From contig JBIJDM010000148.1 in NCBI GenBank assembly GCA_044344145.1, forward strand, positions 1 to 7,249: a DNA stretch of 7,249 nt, in the 5' to 3' direction. The notes beneath the pieces were generated by a model, which worked only from the letters and a program-made list of their open reading frames with translations, was not told the DNA's origin and searched no databases. Both the position numbers and the translations under genes were made by a program. The DNA comes from JBAXGE01 sp044344145 (lineage in GTDB: Bacteria > Planctomycetota > Phycisphaerae > WQYP01). This document shows, piece after piece, positions 1 to 6,226 of this stretch (position 1 is its first letter; every line of letters starts with the position of its first letter).

Positions 1-1325
1 ACCCCCACACGGTGGAATTCATCTGCGCGGGTATCAACCATATGGCGTTTTACATCAAGCTGATGAAAAACGGCCAGGATTTGTATCCGCGCCTGTTTAA
101 GGCTATGCAGGACCCCAAGGTCTATGGCAGCAACAAAGTCCGCTTTGAATTGATGAAGGTGCTGGGCCATTTCATCACCGAATCCAGCGAACATAACGCG
201 GAATACTGCCCCTACTTCATTCCCCGGGGCAAGGATGTGATCGCCAAACACAGCGTGCCCATTGACGAATATCTGCGCCGCTGCGATGGGATTATTGACG
301 ACTTCGAACGCATGCAGAAAGAAGCCCAGAATGATGATGCGATGAAGCATACACGCAGCCATGAATATGGCAGCACGATCATCCATTCGATCGTCACCGG
401 CACCCCGTCGGTAGTCTATGGCAATATGCCCAACCACGGCGCCATCACCAATCTGCCGGCCACGGCCATTGTCGAAGTGCCCACGCTGGTGGACCGCGCG
501 GGCCTGCAATTTACCACCGTGGGCGATCTGCCCCCGCAACTGGTTGCCTACATGATGCCGCACGTGTCACAGCACGAACTGTTCATCCGCGCGGCCATGG
601 AAGGCCGGCGCGATCACGTGTATCAGGCCGCGATGTTTGATCCCCTCACGGCGGCCACGCTGACGCTGGATAAGATTGTCGAAATGTGCGACGAAATGAT
701 CGCCGCGCACGGCCCGTTGCTGCCGGATCTGGATGCCAAACGGACGCTGGTGCCCAACAGTGGCATTGCGTTCCCGCTGGTGGACCCCAAGGTGCTGCAT
801 GCCTCATGGGATAAAAAACAAGCGGAAGAATTCGCCGACTTTGTGGACGACTGGCATGTGATTGGACCCTTCGACGGCGTCAAAGACGGCGCTGTGACAC
901 TGGATGACCCCACTCCGGTGGACCCGCTGGTGGCCGCCAGCAAAGACGGCAGTTTGGATGTGACCAAACCCGTCACCGCCAAGGGGCAGACCTGGTCATG
1001 GGTGCCCGCCAAGATCAACAACCGGGGCATGATCAATCTCGGCAAAGTCATCGCCCTGCGTGACTGGGTGAATGCGTTTGCCTATACCACAGTGGAATCC
1101 ATCCACGCCCGGGAATGTGTATGCAAGATGGGCAGCGACGACGGCATCCGGGTTTGGGTCAATGGCAAGGTGGTCCATAATCATGAAGTGGGCCGCGGCT
1201 ACAGCGCCGGTGCGGACGCCTTTACCATCCAATTAAAGGCGGGCATCAACCATATCGTGGTGAAGTGCGATAACTATCGTAATGGCTGGGGCTTCGGCAT
1301 GATGATTCCGAAAGCCACTTTCTAA
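1..1325 (+). CDS. Glycoside hydrolase family 4 enzyme (alpha-galactosidase/alpha-glucosidase type), 5'-truncated, with extra C-terminal domain
   Basis: The 5' end lies outside the window. The frame is open from base 3, and the GTG at 12 is internal, not a start; residues below count from that GTG. Missing is the N-terminal NAD-binding Rossmann part. Visible is the GH4 signature C-A-G-I-N-H (residues 5-10), whose Cys is known in the family as a divalent-metal ligand. The block F-I-T-E-S-S-E-H-N-A-E-Y (54-65) is typical of the MelA-like branch. GH4 enzymes use NAD+ and Mn2+ in an oxidation-elimination mechanism, normally in the cytoplasm. The GH4 core appears to end near residue 240. A second module runs from about 262 to 437, with DWHVIGPF (280-287), GSDDGIRVWVNGK (374-386), a K-A-G-I-N-H-I-V-V-K strand (409-418) and GWGF (425-428). 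It resembles beta-sandwich domains attached to secreted hydrolases. Substrate cannot be fixed from this fragment, so no symbol is given. An intrinsic terminator follows 29 nt after the stop. Confidence 0.87.
   Translation, partial: PHTVEFICAGINHMAFYIKLMKNGQDLYPRLFKAMQDPKVYGSNKVRFELMKVLGHFITESSEHNAEYCPYFIPRGKDVIAKHSVPIDEYLRRCDGIIDDFERMQKEAQNDDAMKHTRSHEYGSTIIHSIVTGTPSVVYGNMPNHGAITNLPATAIVEVPTLVDRAGLQFTTVGDLPPQLVAYMMPHVSQHELFIRAAMEGRRDHVYQAAMFDPLTAATLTLDKIVEMCDEMIAAHGPLLPDLDAKRTLVPNSGIAFPLVDPKVLHASWDKKQAEEFADFVDDWHVIGPFDGVKDGAVTLDDPTPVDPLVAASKDGSLDVTKPVTAKGQTWSWVPAKINNRGMINLGKVIALRDWVNAFAYTTVESIHARECVCKMGSDDGIRVWVNGKVVHNHEVGRGYSAGADAFTIQLKAGINHIVVKCDNYRNGWGFGMMIPKATF
27..43 (+). repeat. 17-bp in-frame direct repeat, copy 1 (encodes AGINH)
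   Basis: GCGGGTATCAACCATAT here matches 1239-1255 (GCGGGCATCAACCATAT) at 16 of 17 bases. Both copies are in the same reading frame of the GH4 gene and encode A-G-I-N-H. This copy is the catalytic metal-binding motif; the other lies in the C-terminal domain. Confidence 0.6.
1239..1255 (+). repeat. 17-bp in-frame direct repeat, copy 2 (encodes AGINH)
   Basis: This is the second copy of the repeat at 27-43, with a single silent difference (GGC versus GGT). It encodes A-G-I-N-H at residues 410-414, in a strand near the end of the C-terminal beta-sandwich-like domain. The peptide match between two unrelated domains may be chance. Confidence 0.6.
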
Positions 1326-1354
1326 GCCTGAAGTCATATCGAACCGAACTCCGT

Positions 1355-1386
1355 AAGGCCGTTGTGATGACCACAACGGCCTTTTT
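1355..1386 (+). terminator. Intrinsic terminator of the GH4 gene
   Basis: A perfect 12-bp stem pairs AAGGCCGTTGTG (1355-1366) with CACAACGGCCTT (1372-1383) around a 5-nt loop. The run of five T (1382-1386) starts within the last bases of the 3' arm. It begins 29 nt after the GH4 stop codon and lies before the exporter promoter, so the two genes are probably separate transcription units. There is no matching A-run upstream of the 5' arm, so it looks one-directional. Confidence 0.92.
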
Positions 1387-1445
1387 ATGTGCGGGGCACG
1401 GGCCTGATGTCGTTTCGTCTGGTTTGGGCCGTTCGGCACCCACGC

Positions 1446-1474
1446 TTGCTTACCCCGCCGGGCAGGGGTATGCT
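1446..1474 (+). promoter_or_regulatory. Candidate sigma70-type promoter for the ABC exporter
   Basis: TTGCTT (1446-1451) and TATGCT (1469-1474) are separated by 17 bp. The first matches the -35 consensus at 3 of 6 bases and the second matches the -10 consensus at 4 of 6. Transcription would start near 1481, giving a leader of about 63 nt that contains the hairpin at 1507-1529. Position after the GH4 terminator supports it, but the match is modest. Confidence 0.35.
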
Positions 1475-1506
1475 GCTTTCCGATTTACGTAGTGTCGGCT
1501 TGCGCT

Positions 1507-1529
1507 GTTGGCACCCCGCCCGTGCCAGC
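1507..1529 (+). promoter_or_regulatory. 5'-UTR hairpin just upstream of the exporter Shine-Dalgarno site
   Basis: GTTGGCAC (1507-1514) pairs with GTGCCAGC (1522-1529), 8 bp including one G-U wobble, around the C-rich loop CCCGCCC. It ends 2 nt before the Shine-Dalgarno sequence and no T-run follows, so it is not a terminator. It could stabilise the leader or affect ribosome access. The pairing is seen in the sequence; any role is inference. Confidence 0.4.
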
Positions 1530-1531
1530 TT

Positions 1532-1537
1532 GAAGGA
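1532..1537 (+). promoter_or_regulatory. Ribosome binding site that sets the ABC exporter start
   Basis: GAAGGA lies 6 nt before the ATG at 1544. This spacing decides the start in favour of ATG 1544 over the in-frame TTG at 1508, which overlaps the leader hairpin and has no comparable site upstream. Confidence 0.8.
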
Positions 1538-1543
1538 CATCGA

Positions 1544-3319
1544 ATGAATTCTGCCAAACGGTCTGCTCCGTCCTGGTTCCATCTGCTGCGCCCCTTGCGC
1601 CCACCCCTGCGGCATCAATGGCGGCTGTTGGTCCTCACCATCTTTTTTGGTGTCATCAAGTTTTTAATGCCGTTGGTCACCCCTTTCATCGGCAAGGAAG
1701 TCATTGATAAGATCCTGCCCGCTGTCGCCGCCGGTGACACCACGAAGATTCATACCCTGTGGCTGATGATCGCGCTGGCCTGTGGCAGTTTGCTCTGCAT
1801 GAGTGTGGCCACCTATTTTCGTTCGGTATTTGGCACCAAAACCGGGGCCACGATTCAGCACGAGATGCGGCATGGCCTGTTTCATCATCTGCAGCGCTTG
1901 AGCATGGACTTTTTCGCCCGCAACTATGCCGGGGCGCTCGCTTCGCGGGTAAGTTCCGATATTGCCACCGCCGCCCAGTTTGTGGACCGCGGCATCATCA
2001 TGATGGTCATGGATTCGATCACCATTCTGGTGCTGGCCACCGTGCTATTTCTGACCAATGGGAAATTGACGCTGCTGGCCATGGGGCTGATGGGGCTGTC
2101 GGGTCTGGTAGTCTACATCTTTGGTCCTCTGATGCGCAAACGCCGTCGGGAAATGCAGGAGAGCCAGAGTTTGGTGACCGGCCGGGCGGCCGAATACTTT
2201 GCCGGCATCAGTCTGGTGAAAGCCTCGGGCGCGGAGGATGACACGCTGGAATCCTTTGCCGCGCAATCGGCGGAACTGAAGGATGCCCAGCAACGGATAT
2301 CGCGGTTGGACGGCTTGTTTCAGTCATTGACCATGAGTCTGGTGACGGGCACCCAGATCGTCATCATCACGGTGGGGGCCTTTATGGTAATGACCACCCC
2401 CAGCACGCTGACCATTGGCGGTTTGATGCTGTTTCTGTTTTATCTGCGGACCATTGAAGGTACCGTACAGCGGATCGTGGACGGCATGTTGGTGTTACAG
2501 GACAGCATGGCGTCGCTGGAGCGCATTGATGAAATTCTGCATATCACACCCGACCCGCCGGAACATCCCCGGGCCATCAGTCCTCCGTTGGTAGGCGAAG
2601 TGGTTTTCGATCAGGTAACGTTTGGCTACAAACCCGATCAGGTGGTTTTGCAGGACTTTTCCTGGCGTTTTAAGGCCGGGCGCACCTATGCGCTGGTGGG
2701 GCCTTCGGGTGGGGGGAAATCTTCGGTCTGTCGCCTGCTGCTGCGGTTCTATGATCCGCAGTCCGGCACGATTCGCATGGACGGGCATGATTTGAAAATG
2801 CTCAAGCAGGAACATTTCCGCAGCCGGGCGGCGATCGTGCTGCAGGAACCGATTCTGTTTTCCACCAGCATCCGCGCCAACATTGCCTTTGCGGCGGATC
2901 AGCCGACCCAGGCGAGTATCGAACACGCGGCCCGTCTGGCGCAGGCCCATGATTTTATTATGGCCCTGCCCGAGGGTTACGATACCCGGCTCAACGAACG
3001 CGGCAGCAATTTGTCGGGTGGGCAACGTCAGCGTATTTCGTTGGCCCGGGCCTTGATGCGTGATCCGTGTCTGCTGATTCTCGACGAAGCCACCTCGGCG
3101 CTGGATTCCACCACCGAGCGCAGTATTCAGGAAGCTATTGACGGCCTGCAGGGCAGTCGCACCATCATTGTCATTGCCCACCGTCTGAGCACAGTCCGCA
3201 ACGTGGATGAAATCATCGTCATTGATCAGGGCCGCATTGTCGAATCCGGAACCTATGATGCGCTGTGTGCTCAGGGGGGATTGTTCGCCAAGCTGATTCG
3301 GGAACAGGACTTGAATTAA
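1544..3319 (+). CDS. ABC exporter half-transporter, MsbA/multidrug type (fused TMD-NBD)
   Basis: This 591-residue protein fuses six membrane helices to one ATPase domain, the order and length usual for MsbA-like exporters, which work as inner-membrane dimers. Hydrophobic segments lie at roughly 26-48, 71-91, 150-171, 174-196, 266-285 and 290-306. The nucleotide-binding domain has an aromatic A-loop Tyr (362), Walker A GPSGGGKSS (386-394), Q-loop Gln (434), signature LSGGQRQR (490-497), Walker B LLILDE (510-515), D-loop SALD (518-521) and switch His (546). All catalytic residues look intact. The substrate cannot be read from sequence: lipid, lipid-linked glycan and drug export are all possible, so msbA is not assigned. 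The start is chosen from the Shine-Dalgarno at 1532-1537. It converges with the GT-C glycosyltransferase gene, with 8 nt between the stops. Confidence 0.93.
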   Translation: MNSAKRSAPSWFHLLRPLRPPLRHQWRLLVLTIFFGVIKFLMPLVTPFIGKEVIDKILPAVAAGDTTKIHTLWLMIALACGSLLCMSVATYFRSVFGTKTGATIQHEMRHGLFHHLQRLSMDFFARNYAGALASRVSSDIATAAQFVDRGIIMMVMDSITILVLATVLFLTNGKLTLLAMGLMGLSGLVVYIFGPLMRKRRREMQESQSLVTGRAAEYFAGISLVKASGAEDDTLESFAAQSAELKDAQQRISRLDGLFQSLTMSLVTGTQIVIITVGAFMVMTTPSTLTIGGLMLFLFYLRTIEGTVQRIVDGMLVLQDSMASLERIDEILHITPDPPEHPRAISPPLVGEVVFDQVTFGYKPDQVVLQDFSWRFKAGRTYALVGPSGGGKSSVCRLLLRFYDPQSGTIRMDGHDLKMLKQEHFRSRAAIVLQEPILFSTSIRANIAFAADQPTQASIEHAARLAQAHDFIMALPEGYDTRLNERGSNLSGGQRQRISLARALMRDPCLLILDEATSALDSTTERSIQEAIDGLQGSRTIIVIAHRLSTVRNVDEIIVIDQGRIVESGTYDALCAQGGLFAKLIREQDLN

Positions 3320-3327
3320 GAACCTGC

Positions 3328-5598
3328 TCAGTATTGTTCCGGCTCTAGTTTCAAATCCGGCGGTAGGGGGCCTACATTTAGTAATTTATCCCAATGGATT
3401 TGATACATCTCCACAGGCGCATCGGGCAGGCGTTCCAGTCCGGTGGGGTTGGCCGCGACATATTCCCGCAGGCCAGGGCGTTCAATATCAAAAATAAAAT
3501 GGGTGCAGCGGTAATACTTAGCAATAGCGAAAATAGTCTCCGGCCGGGCATAGGCAATGGTGACGGCTTTCTGGCTGGACTGAGCATAGAAAAGCATCTG
3601 CCACGGATAACGGGTCAATACCACTGCATCGGCGGGCAGGTTGGTTTTGATCCACTCCCCGGCTTTAATTTGAGGATTAAAATTATTCGCATCGGTCCAC
3701 GGGAAACGGTCCCGCCGTTGCCGGGTGGTAAAGGGATCGGGGAACATTTTTTGGGCCACCTGCTGGGGGGTATGTTCGGCTAGCGCCGAGGTGGGGTATA
3801 ACAACCCTTCCCCATGGGTGAGTATCCATTCCGTGCTATCCTGCATGATATTGACGATGGTCAGACTTTGGCCTTTCACCTCGGTTTGCGCCGGTATATT
3901 TATCGCCGTGTTATCCGGGTCCACCATTATTACGGCCCGGGGTTGCCGTAGATGAATCCAGCCAATCCAAAATACGGCCACGAGGCTGATGATTATTCCC
4001 AACCGTTGTGCGGTACGGGGAAACAGAATCCACTGGGGCGCTTCCAGCAAACGCGCCCAGCCGGTCAGCCCCAATGCCAGTGTGAAGGGCAGGAGCGCAA
4101 AAGCTAATCGCGGCAATGCCTCCCAGCAGAACACAATAAAACCGCCATGGACCACAGCAATCAGCAGCAGCGCCAACCCCGGCTCCCCACCCGTATTCCA
4201 ACGCAACCACCAATTACCGATCCAGGCATGTTTACGCGGTTGCCCGCGCCAACGCCGCCAAAGCCAAACCGTCAAGCCCCCCAGCCACGCGATGGGGCGA
4301 AGCAGGACCCAACCGGCCAGCCAGATCACCACCCCCACGGCGGGGATTTGCCAGAGGGGATTGGTCCAATCCCACACATACCGGGGATTGCCCCACGCGG
4401 GTTCATCGGCCTCCCGCTGTTTAAGTTTGGCGGAAACGGGCTGTTGGGACAGCCACGACAATGTCGCTGCGCCATATTCACCAAAGTCATACCACGATTT
4501 AGGCTGGGACTGGGTTCCCAGCAGGCCCTGCCGCAGCACTTGCTCGCGGTTACGGATCAGCAGATCATCGTATGCAAACCGGAGTGGTTTACTGGAGTTG
4601 AGATCGAGCTTGGGCTCCTTTTCTCCTAGATACGGGTAAAAAGTCCCATTGCCAAACCGTTCCCAGCGATCCGAAAGCTTGGGCAGATTTTGGCCCCAAT
4701 ACGGGTAATACGACCCCGCGTCCCAATCCAACATCGCGATGTAACCCGATACGTACCGCTGGGTACTATGCAGGGGATGGCCGTACGCCCGCCAGTTCGC
4801 GTACCACCATGGGGCCATGAGCAAACAGCACGTCACACCGCCCCAGACCAGCCAACGCGACCATACTGCCCGCCAGCCCCCGGCCACAAAAGTCAGCACC
4901 GGATACAACCCCAAAAATGCCAGTGCGGATCCCTTGGCCAGACAGGCACAGGCCAAAAATGTCCCCGCCAAAAAATGCCAACGGGGATGTTTGACCGCAT
5001 TCAGCAAGGCCCAGGCAAAGCCTGCCAGCATGACGGCGGTGGTAATATCCGACAGCGTTTTTAACGATTCCGTCAACAGGTGTGGGTCCATCAGTATGAA
5101 AATACCCGCCAGCAGTCCCACATAGGCCCGTTTCGATAGCGCATTGGCCAATAGGGCCGTGATTACTGGCAGGCCTATCGTGCCCATCAAAATGGCGGGA
5201 ATTTTCGCCACCCACGGTTCCACACCCCACAGGGCAAAACACGGCCAGATCATGAGACCCATCAGTGGCGGCCAATGGTCTTCCAGCCGGGTTATATTGC
5301 TGTCGTAAGGGATGAAATGCCACGAAACATAGGGCACCATGAAGCCTTTACCTTCATGCAGACTCCGGCCCATATGGGCATAGGCCGCTTCATCGGCATG
5401 GCCGACGAACTGTACCTGCCTCACAATATCCAATTTGGCCTGCACAATCGGCAGCGCCAGCCAGACTAATAAGGCCACCACGAGGGGCATGGTCAGACGG
5501 TCAGCCCAGCGGAAAATTTGTTTTATAAGCCACACAATCATGAAAATACGCCGTCTAAAGTTGCCAAACGTCTGGTCAGTTTCGTGTTGGGCTGTCAT
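3328..5598 (-). CDS. Multi-spanning GT-C glycosyltransferase, GT39/ArnT (PMT)-like
   Basis: From the chosen ATG at 5598 the protein has 756 residues. A basic N-terminus (FRRR) precedes the first membrane helix (about 36-54). The first extracytoplasmic loop then carries the motif G-H-A-D-E-A-A-Y, with the Asp-Glu pair (69-70) that is catalytic in GT39/PMT and ArnT-like enzymes using polyprenyl-phosphate sugars. I estimate 11-13 membrane segments. A long, aromatic-rich hydrophilic stretch at about 266-415 interrupts them, and a soluble C-terminal domain (about 560-756) resembles the PMT-family tail (AGEWIKTNLPADAVV). Acceptor and sugar are unknown: protein, lipid A or another glycan are all possible. 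The frame stays open to an ATG at 5688, but that would overlap the hisI start and its promoter. An ATG at 5541 is a second alternative. None of the three has a clear Shine-Dalgarno site, so the N-terminus is uncertain. Confidence 0.85.
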   Translation of the reverse strand: MTAQHETDQTFGNFRRRIFMIVWLIKQIFRWADRLTMPLVVALLVWLALPIVQAKLDIVRQVQFVGHADEAAYAHMGRSLHEGKGFMVPYVSWHFIPYDSNITRLEDHWPPLMGLMIWPCFALWGVEPWVAKIPAILMGTIGLPVITALLANALSKRAYVGLLAGIFILMDPHLLTESLKTLSDITTAVMLAGFAWALLNAVKHPRWHFLAGTFLACACLAKGSALAFLGLYPVLTFVAGGWRAVWSRWLVWGGVTCCLLMAPWWYANWRAYGHPLHSTQRYVSGYIAMLDWDAGSYYPYWGQNLPKLSDRWERFGNGTFYPYLGEKEPKLDLNSSKPLRFAYDDLLIRNREQVLRQGLLGTQSQPKSWYDFGEYGAATLSWLSQQPVSAKLKQREADEPAWGNPRYVWDWTNPLWQIPAVGVVIWLAGWVLLRPIAWLGGLTVWLWRRWRGQPRKHAWIGNWWLRWNTGGEPGLALLLIAVVHGGFIVFCWEALPRLAFALLPFTLALGLTGWARLLEAPQWILFPRTAQRLGIIISLVAVFWIGWIHLRQPRAVIMVDPDNTAINIPAQTEVKGQSLTIVNIMQDSTEWILTHGEGLLYPTSALAEHTPQQVAQKMFPDPFTTRQRRDRFPWTDANNFNPQIKAGEWIKTNLPADAVVLTRYPWQMLFYAQSSQKAVTIAYARPETIFAIAKYYRCTHFIFDIERPGLREYVAANPTGLERLPDAPVEMYQIHWDKLLNVGPLPPDLKLEPEQY

Positions 5599-5626
5599 GT
5601 TACAGCAAAACAACGCCCGTGGGGGG

Positions 5627-5655
5627 TGGAGATTGCGGAGTAAAAAAACTATAAT
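5627..5655 (+). promoter_or_regulatory. Sigma70-type promoter for hisI
   Basis: A perfect -10 box TATAAT (5650-5655) lies 17 bp downstream of TGGAGA (5627-5632), which matches the -35 consensus at 4 of 6 bases. Transcription would begin near 5662, giving a very short leader that contains just the Shine-Dalgarno site of hisI. The poly-A tract at 5642-5648 sits inside the spacer. Confidence 0.6.
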
Positions 5656-5677
5656 CGCCGTTTTAAGGAGTTCTTGA
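5648..5677 (-). promoter_or_regulatory. Candidate divergent promoter for the GT-C glycosyltransferase
   Basis: On the minus strand TATAGT (5653-5648) is 5 of 6 to the -10 consensus and overlaps the hisI -10 box. The best -35 is TCAAGA (5677-5672), 3 of 6 with an 18-bp spacer. The transcript would start near 5641, which fits a translation start at 5598 and excludes the ATG at 5688. The -35 match is weak. Confidence 0.25.
5665..5670 (+). promoter_or_regulatory. Ribosome binding site of hisI
   Basis: AAGGAG lies 8 nt before the ATG at 5679, a strong and well-spaced Shine-Dalgarno match that fixes the hisI start. Confidence 0.85.
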
Positions 5678-5678
5678 C

Positions 5679-6095
5679 ATGGCGGCATCCGCGGAACGTG
5701 AGCTGGGTACGGGTTTGGATTTGAAATTCGACGCCAATGGGCTGATTACGGCCGTGGCGGTGGATGCCGATACCAATGAAGTCCTGATGGTGGCCTTTAT
5801 GAACCAGGCGGCCCTGGAAAAGACCATGGCCACCGGCAAGGCGACCTATTGGTCGCGTTCGCGGTCCAAATTCTGGGTCAAAGGTGAAGAATCCGGGCAC
5901 GTTCAGCAGGTGGTCGGGGTCTATGTGGATTGTGACCAAGACGCCGTGATTGTCAAAGTCCGGCAGGCCGGTTGTGCCTGTCACAATGGCTATCGGAGCT
6001 GTTTCTATCGGCAGATTATCACGGATAATGGCCAGTTAAAGCTGGATTTCTCCGCGCCACGACTGGTGGACCCGGCCGCGATCTATAAGAAGTAA
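5679..6095 (+). CDS. hisI: Phosphoribosyl-AMP cyclohydrolase (histidine biosynthesis, step 3)
   Basis: This 138-residue protein opens the purine ring of phosphoribosyl-AMP to give ProFAR (the phosphoribosylformimino-AICAR nucleotide) in the cytoplasm. It contains the HisI block WSRSRSKFWVKGEESGHVQ (58-76), the Mg-binding D-C-D-Q-D motif (84-88) and C-H-N-G-Y-R-S-C-F (101-109). Cys85, Cys101 and Cys108 have the spacing (16 and 7) of the three zinc-ligand cysteines known in the family. Length fits the single-domain form; there is no fused HisE pyrophosphohydrolase domain, so that activity must be encoded elsewhere. No other histidine gene is in the window. It has its own promoter and a strong Shine-Dalgarno site, and is followed after 131 nt by folE2 on the same strand, with no clear terminator between them. 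Confidence 0.96.
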   Translation: MAASAERELGTGLDLKFDANGLITAVAVDADTNEVLMVAFMNQAALEKTMATGKATYWSRSRSKFWVKGEESGHVQQVVGVYVDCDQDAVIVKVRQAGCACHNGYRSCFYRQIITDNGQLKLDFSAPRLVDPAAIYKK

Positions 6096-6111
6096 AACCG
6101 AATATACGCAG

Positions 6112-6143
6112 GTTTATGATAGGAAAAACGATATAGTATAAAC
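6112..6143. repeat. Imperfect AT-rich inverted repeat between hisI and folE2 (operator candidate)
   Basis: GTTTATGATA (6112-6121) and TAGTATAAAC (6134-6143) are inverted copies matching at 8 of 10 positions, with the outer 6 bp perfect and a 12-nt spacer. A TATAGT (6132-6137) that could be a -10 box lies across the right arm, though no good -35 is seen. No T-run follows, so it is not a convincing terminator. It could be a regulator-binding site for folE2; this is inference. Confidence 0.3.
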
Positions 6144-6154
6144 AAGGTACGCAT

Positions 6155-6184
6155 TTGCTTCTGAGCCCCTGACCAGCCTATGGT
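6155..6184 (+). promoter_or_regulatory. Weak promoter candidate for folE2
   Basis: TTGCTT (6155-6160) and TATGGT (6179-6184) are 18 bp apart, resembling the TTGCTT/TATGCT pair upstream of the ABC exporter. Matches to consensus are 3 of 6 and 4 of 6. It would give a leader of about 35 nt before folE2. Readthrough from hisI is an equally good explanation for folE2 expression. Confidence 0.25.
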
Positions 6185-6216
6185 TGTATGTGTGAGTGAT
6201 AGGCGGTCATTGATTT

Positions 6217-6220
6217 GGAG
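6217..6220 (+). promoter_or_regulatory. Ribosome binding site that sets the folE2 start
   Basis: GGAG lies 6 nt before the ATG at 6227. It selects this ATG over the in-frame TTG at 6215, which overlaps it, and over the ATG at 6239. Confidence 0.7.
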
Positions 6221-6226
6221 TATGCT

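Noticed and set aside
623..1051. 142-codon open frame antisense to the GH4 gene
   Set aside because: It is a Ser/Thr/Leu-rich shadow of the GH4 frame with no family resemblance.
1508..1543. Upstream TTG start adding 12 residues to the ABC exporter
   Set aside because: The TTG lies in the leader hairpin, while ATG 1544 has a good Shine-Dalgarno at the right spacing and starts where MsbA-like proteins usually do.
2495..3181. 228-codon open frame antisense to the exporter ATPase domain
   Set aside because: It lies fully opposite a well-conserved ABC ATPase domain, has no recognisable motif, and its composition (rich in Arg, Gln, Gly) is that of a shadow frame.
3305..3326. Hairpin CAGG/CCTG plus CTT/AAG at the exporter-glycosyltransferase junction as a bidirectional terminator
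   Set aside because: The stem is short and interrupted, and no T-run follows on either strand.
3989..4639. 216-codon open frame antisense to the glycosyltransferase gene
   Set aside because: It is a low-complexity, Pro/Arg/Ser/Gln-rich translation opposite membrane-helix codons, with no domain or ribosome binding site.
6096..6226. Riboswitch (preQ1 or tetrahydrofolate) in front of folE2
   Set aside because: I could not find the conserved core elements of either class in this 131-nt region.
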